Of a stretch of 64,000 nt of DNA, positions 1 through 8,374 are shown piece by piece (the first letter of the stretch is position 1; each line of letters begins with the position of its first letter). The stretch is taken from assembly GCA_963843745.1 (NCBI GenBank), contig CAWJLP010000008.1, forward strand, positions 44,435 through 108,434. The letters run 5' to 3'. The notes below the pieces were generated by a model that saw only the letters and a program-made list of their open reading frames with translations, was not told the DNA's origin and searched no databases. A program made the position numbers and the translations under genes. This DNA comes from Trebonia sp963843745 (lineage in GTDB: Bacteria; Actinomycetota; Actinomycetes; Streptosporangiales; Streptosporangiaceae).

Positions 1-2
1 CC

Positions 3-623
3 GGCATCGAGCACAAGCTCGCGGACGTGCACCACCGGCTGGGCGACTGGGACCTGGCGGAAGCGCACCTGGCCACCGTCGCCGAGCTCGCCGACGACCC
101 CGGTCACCTGGCCCGCGCGGCCGCGGACCGCGCGGTCGTCGCGTTCCGGCGCGGCGACACCGTCCAGGCCGAATTGCTCGGCCAGGCCGCGCTCGACTCC
201 GCCCGCGCCGCCGCCGACCCCGGCGCGATGGCCCAGGCGCTCAACGTGCTCGGCATGCTCGCCGCCCGCGCCGGGGACACCGCCGCGGCGGAGAAGTACC
301 TCCGCGACAGCCTGGCCGAGGCACGGCGGCTGCCCGAGCTCGGCGCGGCCGTCGCGGCGCTGAACAACCTGGCCAGGCTGCTGGCGGAAACAGGGCACGG
401 CACGGAGGCGCTCGCGCTGGCAGCCGAAGCGCTCGAGCTGGGCAGCGAGCTCGGCGATCAGCACCGGGTGGCGGCGCTGCACACGAACCTGGCCGACCTG
501 CTGCACGCGGCCGGCCAGCGTGAGGCGGCGGTGACGCACCTCAAGGAGGCCGCCAGGCGCTTCGCCGCCGTCGACGCCGACGACCACCCCCGCCCGGAAA
601 TCTGGATGCTGGTGGAGTGGTAG
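3..623 (+). CDS. TPR-repeat protein, 5'-truncated by the window edge
   Basis: The frame is open from the first bases and ends at TAG 621-623, so only about 206 C-terminal residues are present. They form repeated Ala/Leu-rich helix pairs with a spacing of about 40 residues (motifs such as AEKYLRDSLAEARR and AALNNLARLLAETG), typical of tetratricopeptide repeats. Such tails are common at the end of large actinobacterial ATPase regulators (AfsR/LuxR-LAL type) and of FxSxx-COOH-type proteins; the defining N-terminus is outside the window, so the parent family is unknown. The internal GTG at position 27 is not needed as a start because the frame continues upstream. Confidence 0.75.
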   Translation, partial: GIEHKLADVHHRLGDWDLAEAHLATVAELADDPGHLARAAADRAVVAFRRGDTVQAELLGQAALDSARAAADPGAMAQALNVLGMLAARAGDTAAAEKYLRDSLAEARRLPELGAAVAALNNLARLLAETGHGTEALALAAEALELGSELGDQHRVAALHTNLADLLHAAGQREAAVTHLKEAARRFAAVDADDHPRPEIWMLVEW

Positions 624-1240
624 CGCCCACTCGCCCCCATAAACGGACCTGTCGATTGCGCCATCGACCTGCTCTACGGGGATGCCCCCTCCGCACGCAG
701 CCTCACGATCGAGGCGACGCACGGCCCAGTGGGCGCGGATGGCCCGGACTCGGCTCGTGCGCCGTCACGATGGCCAGTTTTCGCCACTTAGGGCGAGATC
801 TGCCCGTTTCATGTCCTTTTTGTCATAGTTCTGCGGTGCGTTTCTCGCCCTATGTGCGTGCGGCACGGCGCTGCGGCTGACCTGCGGTTGTGCTGGCGGG
901 ATCGCTCGCCTGCTCATCTGCCGTTCCTAGCCGCCGGGGAGCTGTGGGGGCGGACCCGCGAGTTAGCGCGGCAGGCAGTCACCGGCCAGCTAGTAGACAG
1001 CTGATGCGCAGGTGCTGGTCAGTGAATCAGCAACCGGCGGTCAGTAATTCTCAAGCATCTGCACAGGTACGGCCTCGATACTCGTCCATATACAGCACGG
1101 GTAAACGCGTACCAAGGACCACCCGTCGTCAGCGCTATCCGCGATGCCGCGGCCGCTGCGGGGGCCGGGGAACCCGCGATCGCATCGCCGTGAGCAGTGC
1201 CGGACGACCCGGCGGACAACGGGGCTGAGGCTTTCAGGCG
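624..1240. other. Intergenic spacer with no supported gene
   Basis: About 617 bases with lower G+C than the neighbours and no frame with plausible coding bias. It contains a short palindrome, GCCTCACGATCGAGGC at 700-715, that recurs nearly unchanged at 3236-3251. No tRNA or clear terminator is visible. Confidence 0.5.
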
Positions 1241-1723
1241 ATGAGCGAACAGGGCAGATACGGTCACGCATGCCACGGCCGGACCGGGACGGCCCGGCGG
1301 CACCTGCAGCTGACGCTGCCGGCCTGCGGCCAGCCGGTGCGGCTGGCCCGGCAGGTTACCCGCGAGGTGCTGGCCGCGTGGCGGCTGGCACACGTGCAGG
1401 AGACCGCCGGCCCGCTCGTGTCCGAGCTGGTCACGAACGCGGTACAGGACGCCACGGGTACCGACGTGATAACGCTGGAACTCCAGGTCGTGCACACCTG
1501 GCTGCGGATCGAGGCGTACCGTTGCCGGCCCGGGTCGGCCATGCCGCGCGCCGCGGGTGAGTTCGACCAGCCGGGCTTCGGATTGGCCCTGGTGGATTGC
1601 CTGGCCGGCCAGTGGGGGTGGATTGCCTGGCCAGCACGCGGGGAGTGGCGTGAGACCGTGACCGGCGAAACCGCGCGGGCCGAACTCGACGCCCACGGCG
1701 AGCCCGTGCTCCAGCCGCGCTGA
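1241..1723 (+). CDS. ATP-binding anti-sigma-type regulator (HATPase_c_2)
   Basis: A 160-residue protein of the histidine-kinase-like ATPase/anti-sigma (RsbW/SpoIIAB-like) class. The ATP-binding signatures are visible: an N-box-like LVSELVTNAVQ near residues 64-74 and a G-box-like GFGLALVDCLA near 111-121. These proteins in actinobacteria usually bind a sigma factor or anti-sigma antagonist, and many are small stand-alone proteins like this one. No partner sigma or anti-anti-sigma gene lies next to it. The ATG start at 1241 follows a weak TCAGG. The family call is good; the specific target is unknown. Confidence 0.75.
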   Translation: MSEQGRYGHACHGRTGTARRHLQLTLPACGQPVRLARQVTREVLAAWRLAHVQETAGPLVSELVTNAVQDATGTDVITLELQVVHTWLRIEAYRCRPGSAMPRAAGEFDQPGFGLALVDCLAGQWGWIAWPARGEWRETVTGETARAELDAHGEPVLQPR

Positions 1724-1869
1724 CCCCGCCACGGTCATCCCGGACCTGCACCCGCCGCCGGGCCGACCAGGACCCTGCCAGCCGCATCCGGGCGGCCCTG
1801 GCCCGGCTGACCGCGTCCACGATTCCGGTCGGCATCCGCGACCAGCGCTATCTAGCCGCGCTACCGGGA

Positions 1870-1887
1870 CGTGCCAATACCCCAGCA
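1870..1887. repeat. 18-bp direct repeat, copy 1
   Basis: CGTGCCAATACCCCAGCA occurs here and again at 3214-3231, identical over 18 bases. Both copies lie in non-coding sequence flanking the PRC-barrel gene pair, so they bracket a 1.3-kb segment. Function unknown. Confidence 0.55.
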
Positions 1888-1918
1888 ACTTACGACCTCA
1901 AAAGCCATACGGCGCCGC

Positions 1919-2287
1919 CTACCCGGGAGGATCTTCCCGCCTTCGGTGCGCGGCGTCGGTGCGTCCGGACGGACACTGCGTGCAGCTGTTGCAGCAATTG
2001 GTGAGTTTGTATGTGCGGGGCCTGTCCCGCTGGGACTCGGGCAGGTTCCCTGCGGTCGCGGTGACGACGGCGCGGGCGGCGGGGCTGGTCAGATACACCA
2101 CCTGTGTGTAGCCGGGCCGGGCCAGCAGCCCGGCCATGATCCGCGCGGCCGGCTTCGGCGTCTGCTCCACTTCGACAGCCCAGACGTGGCCCACGTGCGG
2201 GCCACAGCCGGCCGACGGCCAGTGAATCTCTGCGTCTGCACGGTCTGCGCTCCAGCTCGCATCGGCCCGGGAACATCGGCGGCGCAC
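1919..2287 (-). pseudogene. Decayed replication-relaxation-like protein fragment
   Basis: On the minus strand this frame reads GHVWAVEVEQTPKPAARI followed by MAGLLARPGYTQVVYLTSP, which I recognise from memory as the core of actinobacterial replication-relaxation proteins (PF13814-like) carried by integrative elements next to FtsK-type transfer genes. Only about 65 residues look conserved; upstream and downstream the sequence loses the family pattern and other frames take over, and there is no credible start or ribosome site. The normal protein is several hundred residues long. I infer a remnant of an integrative element. A chance resemblance cannot be excluded without a profile search. Confidence 0.4.
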
Positions 2288-2439
2288 AAGGCCTTACCCC
2301 AGATCAGGCGGAAGCTGGTGCCGCACAGCGGCACGTTCCTGGCGGACGAGAGCACATCCAGGTAGGACTACACTGTAGGTATACGGCATAGCCACAAGCC
2401 GCCTCCAGCGGCAGGCGATGCTACGAGAGGAAGGCCGAC

Positions 2440-2796
2440 ATGTTCGAAGCGGCCGATATCCGTGAGTGGCGCGGCCACGACGTCGTTGACCCCGACGGTC
2501 ACAAGATCGGGGAACTGGAAGCCGTCTACGTCGACACGACCACAGACCTGGCAGCGTTCGGCACCGTCAAAGTCGGGATGCCGACCCGGCACCGGCTCGC
2601 GTTCGTTCCCCTGGCCCAGGCGGTCGTAGGCCCCGGATACCTGAAAGTCGCCCACGACAGGAAACAAGTAAAAGATTCCCCCTCGATCACCACCGACGGC
2701 GAATTGCCCGCGGCCGACGAAGAGGCCATCTTCAAGCACTACGGCCTGCCGTACCAGGCAGGGGCCAGCGGTGAACGGCAGCTAGCCCGCCGCTGA
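2440..2796 (+). CDS. PRC-barrel domain protein
   Basis: A 118-residue soluble protein. Residues 5-90 carry the PRC-barrel pattern, starting with a WRGHDVVDPDGHKIGELEAVY segment and followed by short alternating beta strands; the C-terminal tail is Ala/Arg rich. Actinobacterial PRC-barrel proteins are often small stress-associated proteins of unknown biochemical role. The start is supported by GAGGAAGG about 6 bases before ATG 2440. The next gene, a small hydrophobic protein, starts 26 bases after its stop, suggesting a two-gene unit. Confidence 0.8.
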   Translation: MFEAADIREWRGHDVVDPDGHKIGELEAVYVDTTTDLAAFGTVKVGMPTRHRLAFVPLAQAVVGPGYLKVAHDRKQVKDSPSITTDGELPAADEEAIFKHYGLPYQAGASGERQLARR

Positions 2797-2822
2797 CCCA
2801 CAACCACCGAGCGGAGCATCAG

Positions 2823-2996
2823 ATGATTGCCCTCTTCCTACTCCTCGTGATCGTGGCGATCGCACTAGGCATCGTAGGCGTCGTCGCCAAAGGCCTGCTG
2901 TTCTTGCTGTTCATCGGCATTGTCGTGTTCCTCGGCGCCCTTCTGTTCGGCGCTCTGCGGATGCGGCGGCGTCCCGGGAACTCCCCAGCCCGTTAA
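2823..2996 (+). CDS. Small hydrophobic membrane protein (57 aa)
   Basis: ATG 2823 to TAA 2994-2996 encodes 57 residues that are almost entirely two hydrophobic segments (about residues 2-22 and 24-46) ending in a basic RMRRRPGNSPAR tail, as expected for a small inner-membrane protein with a cytoplasmic end. A weak GAGCATC-like purine stretch precedes the start. Short hydrophobic proteins of this size often follow PRC-barrel or CsbD-like stress genes in actinobacteria; that link is inference. No function is claimed. Confidence 0.65.
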   Translation: MIALFLLLVIVAIALGIVGVVAKGLLFLLFIGIVVFLGALLFGALRMRRRPGNSPAR

Positions 2997-3597
2997 CCCT
3001 TCATCACACTCCAGACACCGCGGCGAACTGCCCGCCCTGGCAGTTGGCACCGCAACCTGATTCGGCACGAAGAGGCCCGCGACAGGCGCGTGCCAGGTAC
3101 GTGCCAGAATCGGCGGAAAACCATAATCATTGAGCGTCCGCCAGCGACGCGGCATGTTGTGTCTGACCTGGGAAGCGGCAGGCCAATGCAGAGCACAAAA
3201 CGACCTATCGGTTCGTGCCAATACCCCAGCACGCCGCCTCATGATCGAGGCGACGTACGACCTTCAGGTCCTACGACACGCCGGCCCGCAGGATTACCTG
3301 GTCCCGGTAGCCCGCGCCCGGCGCACGCCCCGCATCGCCTGCTGACCGGCACAGGCACCTGGCCGGCCCGGATCCGGGCACCCGGCGACATAGTGGATCG
3401 AAAGAGCCCGCCAGGGGTACCTGACGATCCACCATCGTCCAGCGCGGTCCCGGGCCGCGCCCGGCGCTGCCCCGCAGATCCCACAGCCCCCAGCGTCACC
3501 AAGCCCGAACGCGGCAGCCGGCCATAGGCCGGCCAATGCGCAGTCACCCGGCCTCTATTGGTGTCGATTGCGCGATGGGCAGGTGCGGCTCGTGCGC
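2997..3597. other. Intergenic spacer with short repeats, no supported gene
   Basis: Six hundred bases between the small membrane gene and the end of the HtrA-like gene. I see no frame with coding character. It holds the second copy of the 18-bp repeat (3214-3231) and the second copy of the GCCTC-ATGATC-GAGGC palindrome (3236-3251), plus repeated GTGCCA words near 3090-3110. Confidence 0.5.
3214..3251. repeat. Second copies of the 18-bp repeat and the GCCTC palindrome
   Basis: Bases 3214-3231 repeat 1870-1887 exactly. Five bases later, 3236-3251 reads GCCTCATGATCGAGGC, one base different from 700-715. The palindrome copies are embedded in similar context (CACGC before, GGCGACG after), so a segment of about 30 bp is shared. 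Confidence 0.55.
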
Positions 3598-4677
3598 TTA
3601 GCTGCCTGGGAGCTCGCCGAGGGCTAGCTTGAACGTCAGCTCCTGGCCGCCGCGCTGTACCGAGAGGGTGAGCTGATCGCCTGGGCGCGCGGCGGCCAGG
3701 ACCCCGGCGAGGGCCTGCGGGTCAGGGGTCGGCGTCCCGCCCGCCGTGCGGATGACGTCACCGGCGCGCAGCCCGGCGCGGTCCGCGGGGCCGCCGCTCG
3801 TGACCGTGACGATGCCGGTCCCGGCTGGCTTGCCGTCCTGGCCCGTGACGGCGCCGACCTGGGCGCCGATCGCGGCGCGGTGCGAGTTGGTGACGGACCC
3901 CGACGTGATGATCTGCTGCGCGATATCCCTGACAAGGTTGGACGGGATGGCGAAGCCGATGCCCTGCACCTGGGCGCCGCCCGCCGAGCCGCCGGCGGTC
4001 AGCGTCGGGATGCCGATCACCTCCGCCGCGGTCGTGACCAGCGCGCCGCCGCTGTTGCCCGGGTTGATCGGCGCGCTGGTCTGGATCGCGTCCGGCAGCG
4101 TGGCGCCTGGTGTCCCGGCGCTGGCGGGTTCGGCGACGACCCGCCCGGTGGCGGAGATGATCCCGCTCGTGACGCTGCCGGACAGGCCGAGCGGGTTGCC
4201 AACGGCGAGGACCACGTCGCCTGCCCGCGCCGCGGCCGAATCGCCGAACGTGGCCGGCCGCAGCCCGGCTGGGTCATCGACCCTGATCACGGCCAGGTCG
4301 TCTGGCGGGTAGCTGCCCACCAAGGTGGCGGTGCGCGGAGCGGGATCGCCGGAGACCTGCACCTTGAAGCTGGTCGCCTGCCCGGCCACGTGGGCGTTCG
4401 TGACGATGTTCCCCGCCTTGTCGAGCAGGACACCAGAGCCGAGCCCCTCGGCCGTGCTGATCAGCACGACCGAGGGCAGGACCTGGCGGACGACGTCCGC
4501 GTAGCTCGCCCGCGCGCCGCCGTCCACGGACGGCGGCGCGCTCGTCGCGGCCTGGACGCTGGTAGCGGCCGGGCTCGGTGTCGCCGTGGCCGCGCCGACA
4601 GCAACACCGCTGCCACCGATCACCGCTGCCGCCACCACGGCGAGTCCCGCGCGGCGGGCGCGCTGCATGCTTTTCAT
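3598..4677 (-). CDS. HtrA/DegP-like trypsin-fold serine protease with PDZ domain
   Basis: A 359-residue membrane-anchored or secreted protease. A basic N-terminus and hydrophobic stretch (about residues 8-30) form a signal anchor. The trypsin-like domain has a complete catalytic triad: His96 in TNAHVAG, Asp127 in DDLAVIRV and Ser209 in GNSGGAL. A PDZ domain follows (about 265-355). I chose ATG 4677 because GAGAAGGAG lies about 10 bases upstream. It lies downstream of, and on the same strand as, a response regulator and kinase; the order matches mycobacterial mprA-mprB-pepD, which handles envelope stress and protein quality control outside the membrane. Function by family is secure; the PepD equivalence is inference. 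Confidence 0.88.
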   Translation of the reverse strand: MKSMQRARRAGLAVVAAAVIGGSGVAVGAATATPSPAATSVQAATSAPPSVDGGARASYADVVRQVLPSVVLISTAEGLGSGVLLDKAGNIVTNAHVAGQATSFKVQVSGDPAPRTATLVGSYPPDDLAVIRVDDPAGLRPATFGDSAAARAGDVVLAVGNPLGLSGSVTSGIISATGRVVAEPASAGTPGATLPDAIQTSAPINPGNSGGALVTTAAEVIGIPTLTAGGSAGGAQVQGIGFAIPSNLVRDIAQQIITSGSVTNSHRAAIGAQVGAVTGQDGKPAGTGIVTVTSGGPADRAGLRAGDVIRTAGGTPTPDPQALAGVLAAARPGDQLTLSVQRGGQELTFKLALGELPGS

Positions 4678-4801
4678 TTCTGCCTGGCTCCTTCTCGAGG
4701 GTGTCTGGAGCCAGCTGAACCGCTGGCGGTGCAGGCACTGTGCCGTCGCGATGGCGGTCATATGGAGGCCGAGGCCACGCCGGCCCGGCGTTCCGTGACG
4801 C

Positions 4802-6139
4802 TCAGGCCAGCGGCAGGGTCAGGGTGAGCGTGGTGCCACGCCCGGGCTGGCTGCCGGCGGTGAGTGCGCCGCCGTGTGCCACGGTCAGCTCGGCGGCGAC
4901 GGCGAGGCCGATCCCGCTGCCTGAGGTCTGGGCGGCGGCCTGGCCGCGCCAGAACCGGTCGAAGATGCGCGGCAACTCGTCGGCGGGGATGCCGATGCCG
5001 GTGTCCGCGACCTCGAGGACCGCGTCCGCGTCGCGGCGCCTGGTCCGGATCGTGACCGTACCGCCGGCCGGCGTGAACTTGAGCGCGTTGCCGAGGAGGT
5101 TGGTGACCACCTGGTGCATCCACCGCTCGTCGGCGAGCACCGGCGCCGCGTCGAGCTGGCGGTCCAGGTCAACCTCGGCCGCCTCGAACCTCCTGGCGAG
5201 GCTGTCGGCGGCGGCGCCCGCGATGGCCGCGAGATCGGTCCGCTCGCGCGTCAGGCGCAGCACGGCCGCGTCGGCGGCCGCCATCGTCTGGAGGTCATCG
5301 ACCATGCGGGCCAGCCGGAGCACTTCGTCGCGCAGCGAGCCAAGCTCCTCAGGGTTTGGGTCCGTGACCCCGTCCAGCAGCGCCTCGTGCCCGGCCTGCA
5401 GGACGGCGACCGGCGTGCGCAGCTCGTGGGCGACGCTCGCCACCAGGTCCCTGCGGATCTTGTCCTCGTAGTCGAGCGTGTCCGCCATGTTGTCGAACGC
5501 GGCGGCCAGTTCGCGCAGTTCGCTGGGGCCGCTGAGATTGCCCGCACGAGCGGACCTGTCGCCGGCGGCCATCGCGCGGGTCACCGTGATCAGCCGGGCG
5601 ATCGGCCGGGTGATCCGGCGGGCGACCGCGAGGCCGGTGAAGAGCGCGAGCAGGGCGGCGAGCCCGGCCGCGCCGGCGATGGCCCGGAACAGCGCGGTGC
5701 GCAGCACGCTGTCCGCGGCGCCGAGGCCGGACGCGGTGAGGCCGAGCACCACCGTGCCGACCTGGCGGCCGTGCACCAGGATCGGCTGGGTTGACTGGGA
5801 TCCCGTCGCCTCGAAGCCGGAGGTGGTCGCGACCGCGTGACCGTTCGCGTCCTGGACCTGGAGCCTGAGGCCGCTGTGCTGGGCCAGTTCGAGGACGGGC
5901 ATCAGGTCGGCGCCTGCCCAGCCCTGGTCCTGGCTCCAGGAGGCGGCCGCCGCCACCGCGACCGCGGCGGCCAGGTCGTCGCGCTGCCGGTTCGCCAGCG
6001 AGGAAACGTCGACGGCGGAGAACACCGCGGCGAGGACGGCGAGCAGGGCGACCGCCGCCAGCGCCACGCCGAGGAACGCGAGCGCCAGCCTGGGCCCCAG
6101 CGTGTTGCCGCGCTGGCCGCTGCGCGGCGTGTCAGCCAT
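4802..6139 (-). CDS. Sensor histidine kinase, MprB/BaeS-like
   Basis: A 445-residue membrane kinase. Two hydrophobic segments (about 17-45 and 148-172) bracket a small extracytoplasmic sensor region; a HAMP segment follows (about 172-225), then the phosphoacceptor helix with His238 in VASVAHELRTPV, and a HATPase domain with DTGIGIP and GSGIGLAVAAEL nucleotide-binding motifs. It overlaps the response regulator gene by 8 bases (its ATG is at 6137-6139, the regulator's TGA at 6132-6134), so translation is probably coupled. The protease gene follows 124 bases downstream. It probably senses envelope damage; the signal itself cannot be seen. Confidence 0.88.
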   Translation of the reverse strand: MADTPRSGQRGNTLGPRLALAFLGVALAAVALLAVLAAVFSAVDVSSLANRQRDDLAAAVAVAAAASWSQDQGWAGADLMPVLELAQHSGLRLQVQDANGHAVATTSGFEATGSQSTQPILVHGRQVGTVVLGLTASGLGAADSVLRTALFRAIAGAAGLAALLALFTGLAVARRITRPIARLITVTRAMAAGDRSARAGNLSGPSELRELAAAFDNMADTLDYEDKIRRDLVASVAHELRTPVAVLQAGHEALLDGVTDPNPEELGSLRDEVLRLARMVDDLQTMAAADAAVLRLTRERTDLAAIAGAAADSLARRFEAAEVDLDRQLDAAPVLADERWMHQVVTNLLGNALKFTPAGGTVTIRTRRRDADAVLEVADTGIGIPADELPRIFDRFWRGQAAAQTSGSGIGLAVAAELTVAHGGALTAGSQPGRGTTLTLTLPLA

Positions 6140-6830
6140 CGCGGGTCAGGCCGAGCCGGTAGCCGCCGCCGAGCACGGTCAGGATGATGCGCGGACTGGC
6201 CGGGTCCTCCTCGATCTTGCGGCGCAGGTTCTTCACGTGCGAGTCGACGGTGCGCTCGTATCCCTCGAACTCGTACCCCCGCACCTTGTTGATCAGCTCG
6301 AACCGCGAGTACACGCGTCCGGGGACGGTCGCCAGCGTGCCGAGAATCCCCCACTCCGTCGGCGTCAGCGCGATCGGAGTCCCGCGCACGGTCACGGTGC
6401 GCCGCGGCTCGTCGATCACGAGGTCGCCGCTCCCGTAGCTGGCGACGCCGTCGTCGCCGGCCGCCGGTCCGCCGCGGCGCAAGATCGCCTGCACCCGCAG
6501 GGTCAGTTCCCGCGGGCTGAACGGCTTGGTCACGTAGTCGTCGGCGCCGAGCTCCAGCCCGCGGATCCGGTCCTCTTCCGCCGCCTTCGCCGTCAGCATC
6601 AAGATGGGCACCGCGGACATGGTGCGCAGCTCTCGCGCCACGGTCTCACCAGGCACGTCGGGCAGGCCGAGATCGAGGACCACCAGGTCGGGCGCGGCGG
6701 CCGTCGCCATGCTGATCGCCTCCGCGCCCGAGCCGGTCGACAGCACGGTGAACCCGGCCCGCTCCAGGTATGACCTGATGAAATCCCGCAGCTTGCGCTC
6801 GTCTTCAACCACCAGCACTGTGGCCGCCAT
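6132..6830 (-). CDS. OmpR/MprA-family response regulator
   Basis: A 232-residue two-domain regulator: receiver domain with acidic VVEDE at the N-terminus, phosphoacceptor Asp53 in VVLDLGLPD and the conserved Lys in YVTKPFS, then a winged-helix DNA-binding domain ending in RIILTVLGGGYRL. ATG 6830 is chosen because GGAGG stands just upstream and the protein then begins directly with the receiver strand MAATVLVVEDE. It is the first gene of the regulator-kinase-protease set and is expected to be phosphorylated by the kinase encoded next to it. Confidence 0.9.
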   Translation of the reverse strand: MAATVLVVEDERKLRDFIRSYLERAGFTVLSTGSGAEAISMATAAAPDLVVLDLGLPDVPGETVARELRTMSAVPILMLTAKAAEEDRIRGLELGADDYVTKPFSPRELTLRVQAILRRGGPAAGDDGVASYGSGDLVIDEPRRTVTVRGTPIALTPTEWGILGTLATVPGRVYSRFELINKVRGYEFEGYERTVDSHVKNLRRKIEEDPASPRIILTVLGGGYRLGLTRDG

Positions 6831-6962
6831 CGTGCCTCCGTCCGCCGTGACCGCACGCGCCTCCACACCGTCACCATCGCAACTTCACCAGGCAGGCACG
6901 CTCGTGGGGTGCACTGGTACCGCACAGCGATACCGCTAGCAACGCAGCATAAGGCAGGGCCG

Positions 6963-7100
6963 ATGACAGGAAGCGACCTGATCGTGGCGGCGCCGTGGAT
7001 CGTCTTCGGCGTCTGCCTGGCGGTCCTGTGCGTCGGCCTGCTCCGTGCCCGCCGGTCGGCTCACCGGCCGCCGTCAGCGCGGCGGAGGCAGGACGATTAG
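6963..7100 (+). CDS. Small single-span membrane protein (45 aa)
   Basis: ATG 6963 gives 45 residues: a short polar start, one hydrophobic helix (about residues 6-27) and a strongly basic tail (RARRSAHRPPSARRRQDD). AAGGCAGGG lies about 8 bases upstream. It lies 19 bases before the DksA/TraR-type gene on the same strand. Tiny single-span proteins like this are hard to classify; no family is recognised. Confidence 0.5.
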   Translation: MTGSDLIVAAPWIVFGVCLAVLCVGLLRARRSAHRPPSARRRQDD

Positions 7101-7119
7101 CCTGAGCACAGGGAGCGGC

Positions 7120-7485
7120 ATGCGACGAGAAGAGCACGTAGCAGACGGCCCGCGCTGGCGGGCCATCCTCGAGGCGCGGTGGCGGGACCGGCTGCAGGAG
7201 GTCACCGAGCTGTCCCTGGCGTATCACGTCGCCGTCGGAGACGCACCGGACGGCAGCGCGGACAAGCGGGCTCGCCGGCTGGTGCGCCGCACCGTCGCCG
7301 CGCGGCAGCGGCTGGCCGACACCGAGGATGCGCTGAACCGGCTGGCGGCAGGAAATTTCGGTGAGTGCGAGCAGTGCGGGGCACCGATCCCGGTGGTCGT
7401 GCTGTTCGCCGCCCCTGAGACCAGGTACTGCCCGGGCTGCGCCGGGGCGGCGCTGAGGACGGATGCCCGTGAGCGTGTTCACTAG
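7120..7485 (+). CDS. TraR/DksA-type C4 zinc-finger protein
   Basis: A 121-residue protein with an N-terminal helical coiled-coil region and a C-terminal four-cysteine zinc finger (CEQCG about residue 84, CPGC about residue 108), the layout of TraR/DksA/YbiI proteins that bind the RNA polymerase secondary channel. The preceding alpha-helix RLADTEDALNRLAAGNFGEC matches the family's linker. The acidic tip residues typical of DksA are not obvious, so whether it acts on polymerase is uncertain. GGGAG precedes ATG 7120. Its 3' end overlaps the DedA gene start by 23 bases. Confidence 0.8.
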   Translation: MRREEHVADGPRWRAILEARWRDRLQEVTELSLAYHVAVGDAPDGSADKRARRLVRRTVAARQRLADTEDALNRLAAGNFGECEQCGAPIPVVVLFAAPETRYCPGCAGAALRTDARERVH

Positions 7486-8242
7486 CCTTCAGGTGGATTC
7501 GGTCGTCTCCTACCTGGTGGCGCTCCTCCTCCCGGCTCTTGACGCGATCTTCCCCGTGCTGCCGAGCGAGACGGCGATCATCGCCCTCGGCGTCGCGACG
7601 GCGGGCAGCACCGATCCGCGGATCGCGCTGCTCATTGCCTGCGCGGCCGCGGGAGCGTTCATCGGCGACAACCTCTGCTACCTGCTCGGCCGCCACTTCG
7701 GTCCCGCGATGCAGCGCAGGTTCTTCAGCACCCCGAAGGGCCAGCGAACGCACGCGTGGGCGGAGCGGTCGCTCGACCGGTTCGGCACGCAGCTCATCAT
7801 CGTCTGCCGCTTCATCCCCGGCGGCCGCACGGCAGTGACCCTCACCTGCGGCCTCACCGGCTACCCGCGCCGCCGGTTCGTCCCCGCGACCGCGGTCGCC
7901 GCCATCGTCTGGGCGCTGTACGCGTTCTTCATCGGCCGCCTCGGCGGCCGCGCCTTCGAGAACGACCCCTGGATCGGCCTGGTCATCGCCTTCGGCGCCA
8001 CCATCGTTGTCAGTGGCGTCATCGAGCTGATCCGCCGGCTGATAAGCACGTCACGGCGTCACGCCGGACAGGTTGAGCCCGATCACGCCGGACAGGATCA
8101 GCACAATCGAGACGAGCTTGGTCGCCGACACCACGTCGCCGAGGAAGACCATGCCGACGGTCGCCGCTCCCGCGGCGCCGATTCCGGTCCAGACGGCGTA
8201 GGCGGGTCCGACCTCCAGATCGCGCAGCGCGACGGTCAGTAG
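7463..8242 (+). CDS. DedA-family membrane protein with unusual antisense tail
   Basis: Residues 10-195 are a DedA/VTT-domain protein: a re-entrant acidic entrance (FPVLPSETAIIALG), GAFIGDNLCYLLGR, and the conserved CRFIPGGRTAVTLTCGL segment, followed by the last membrane spans. The family takes part in lipid scrambling and membrane homeostasis. A DedA protein normally ends near residue 200; here the frame runs on for about 60 polar residues that are the antisense of the SMR exporter gene (8051-8374). Either the overlap is real or the stop codon was lost. GAGGACGG precedes ATG 7463; GTG 7469 is an alternative. Confidence 0.85.
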   Translation: MPVSVFTSLQVDSVVSYLVALLLPALDAIFPVLPSETAIIALGVATAGSTDPRIALLIACAAAGAFIGDNLCYLLGRHFGPAMQRRFFSTPKGQRTHAWAERSLDRFGTQLIIVCRFIPGGRTAVTLTCGLTGYPRRRFVPATAVAAIVWALYAFFIGRLGGRAFENDPWIGLVIAFGATIVVSGVIELIRRLISTSRRHAGQVEPDHAGQDQHNRDELGRRHHVAEEDHADGRRSRGADSGPDGVGGSDLQIAQRDGQ

Positions 8243-8374
8243 CCCGAAGCTAGTCAGCGCGGAGATCGCGAACGCCACCGTAGGCCACAGGGCCGTCAGG
8301 CCGTTGCTCAGCTTCAGGCAGACAGCGAAAGCGGTCTCGAACAAGCCGGCGGCCACCAGTGCCACCCATGCCAT
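8051..8374 (-). CDS. SMR-family exporter, SugE/Gdx (guanidinium) type
   Basis: A 107-residue protein with four membrane helices. The essential membrane glutamate is in helix 1 (AAGLFETAFA), and helix 3 carries AYAVWTGIGAAGAA, a signature I associate with the SugE/Gdx guanidinium-exporter branch rather than the EmrE drug branch. These work as antiparallel dimers exchanging protons for substrate. GAGGTG lies 7 bases before ATG 8374; a GTG one codon upstream is also possible. I looked for a guanidine riboswitch upstream and saw none of its conserved blocks. Its 3' half is overlapped by the convergent DedA frame. Confidence 0.85.
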   Translation of the reverse strand: MAWVALVAAGLFETAFAVCLKLSNGLTALWPTVAFAISALTSFGLLTVALRDLEVGPAYAVWTGIGAAGAATVGMVFLGDVVSATKLVSIVLILSGVIGLNLSGVTP

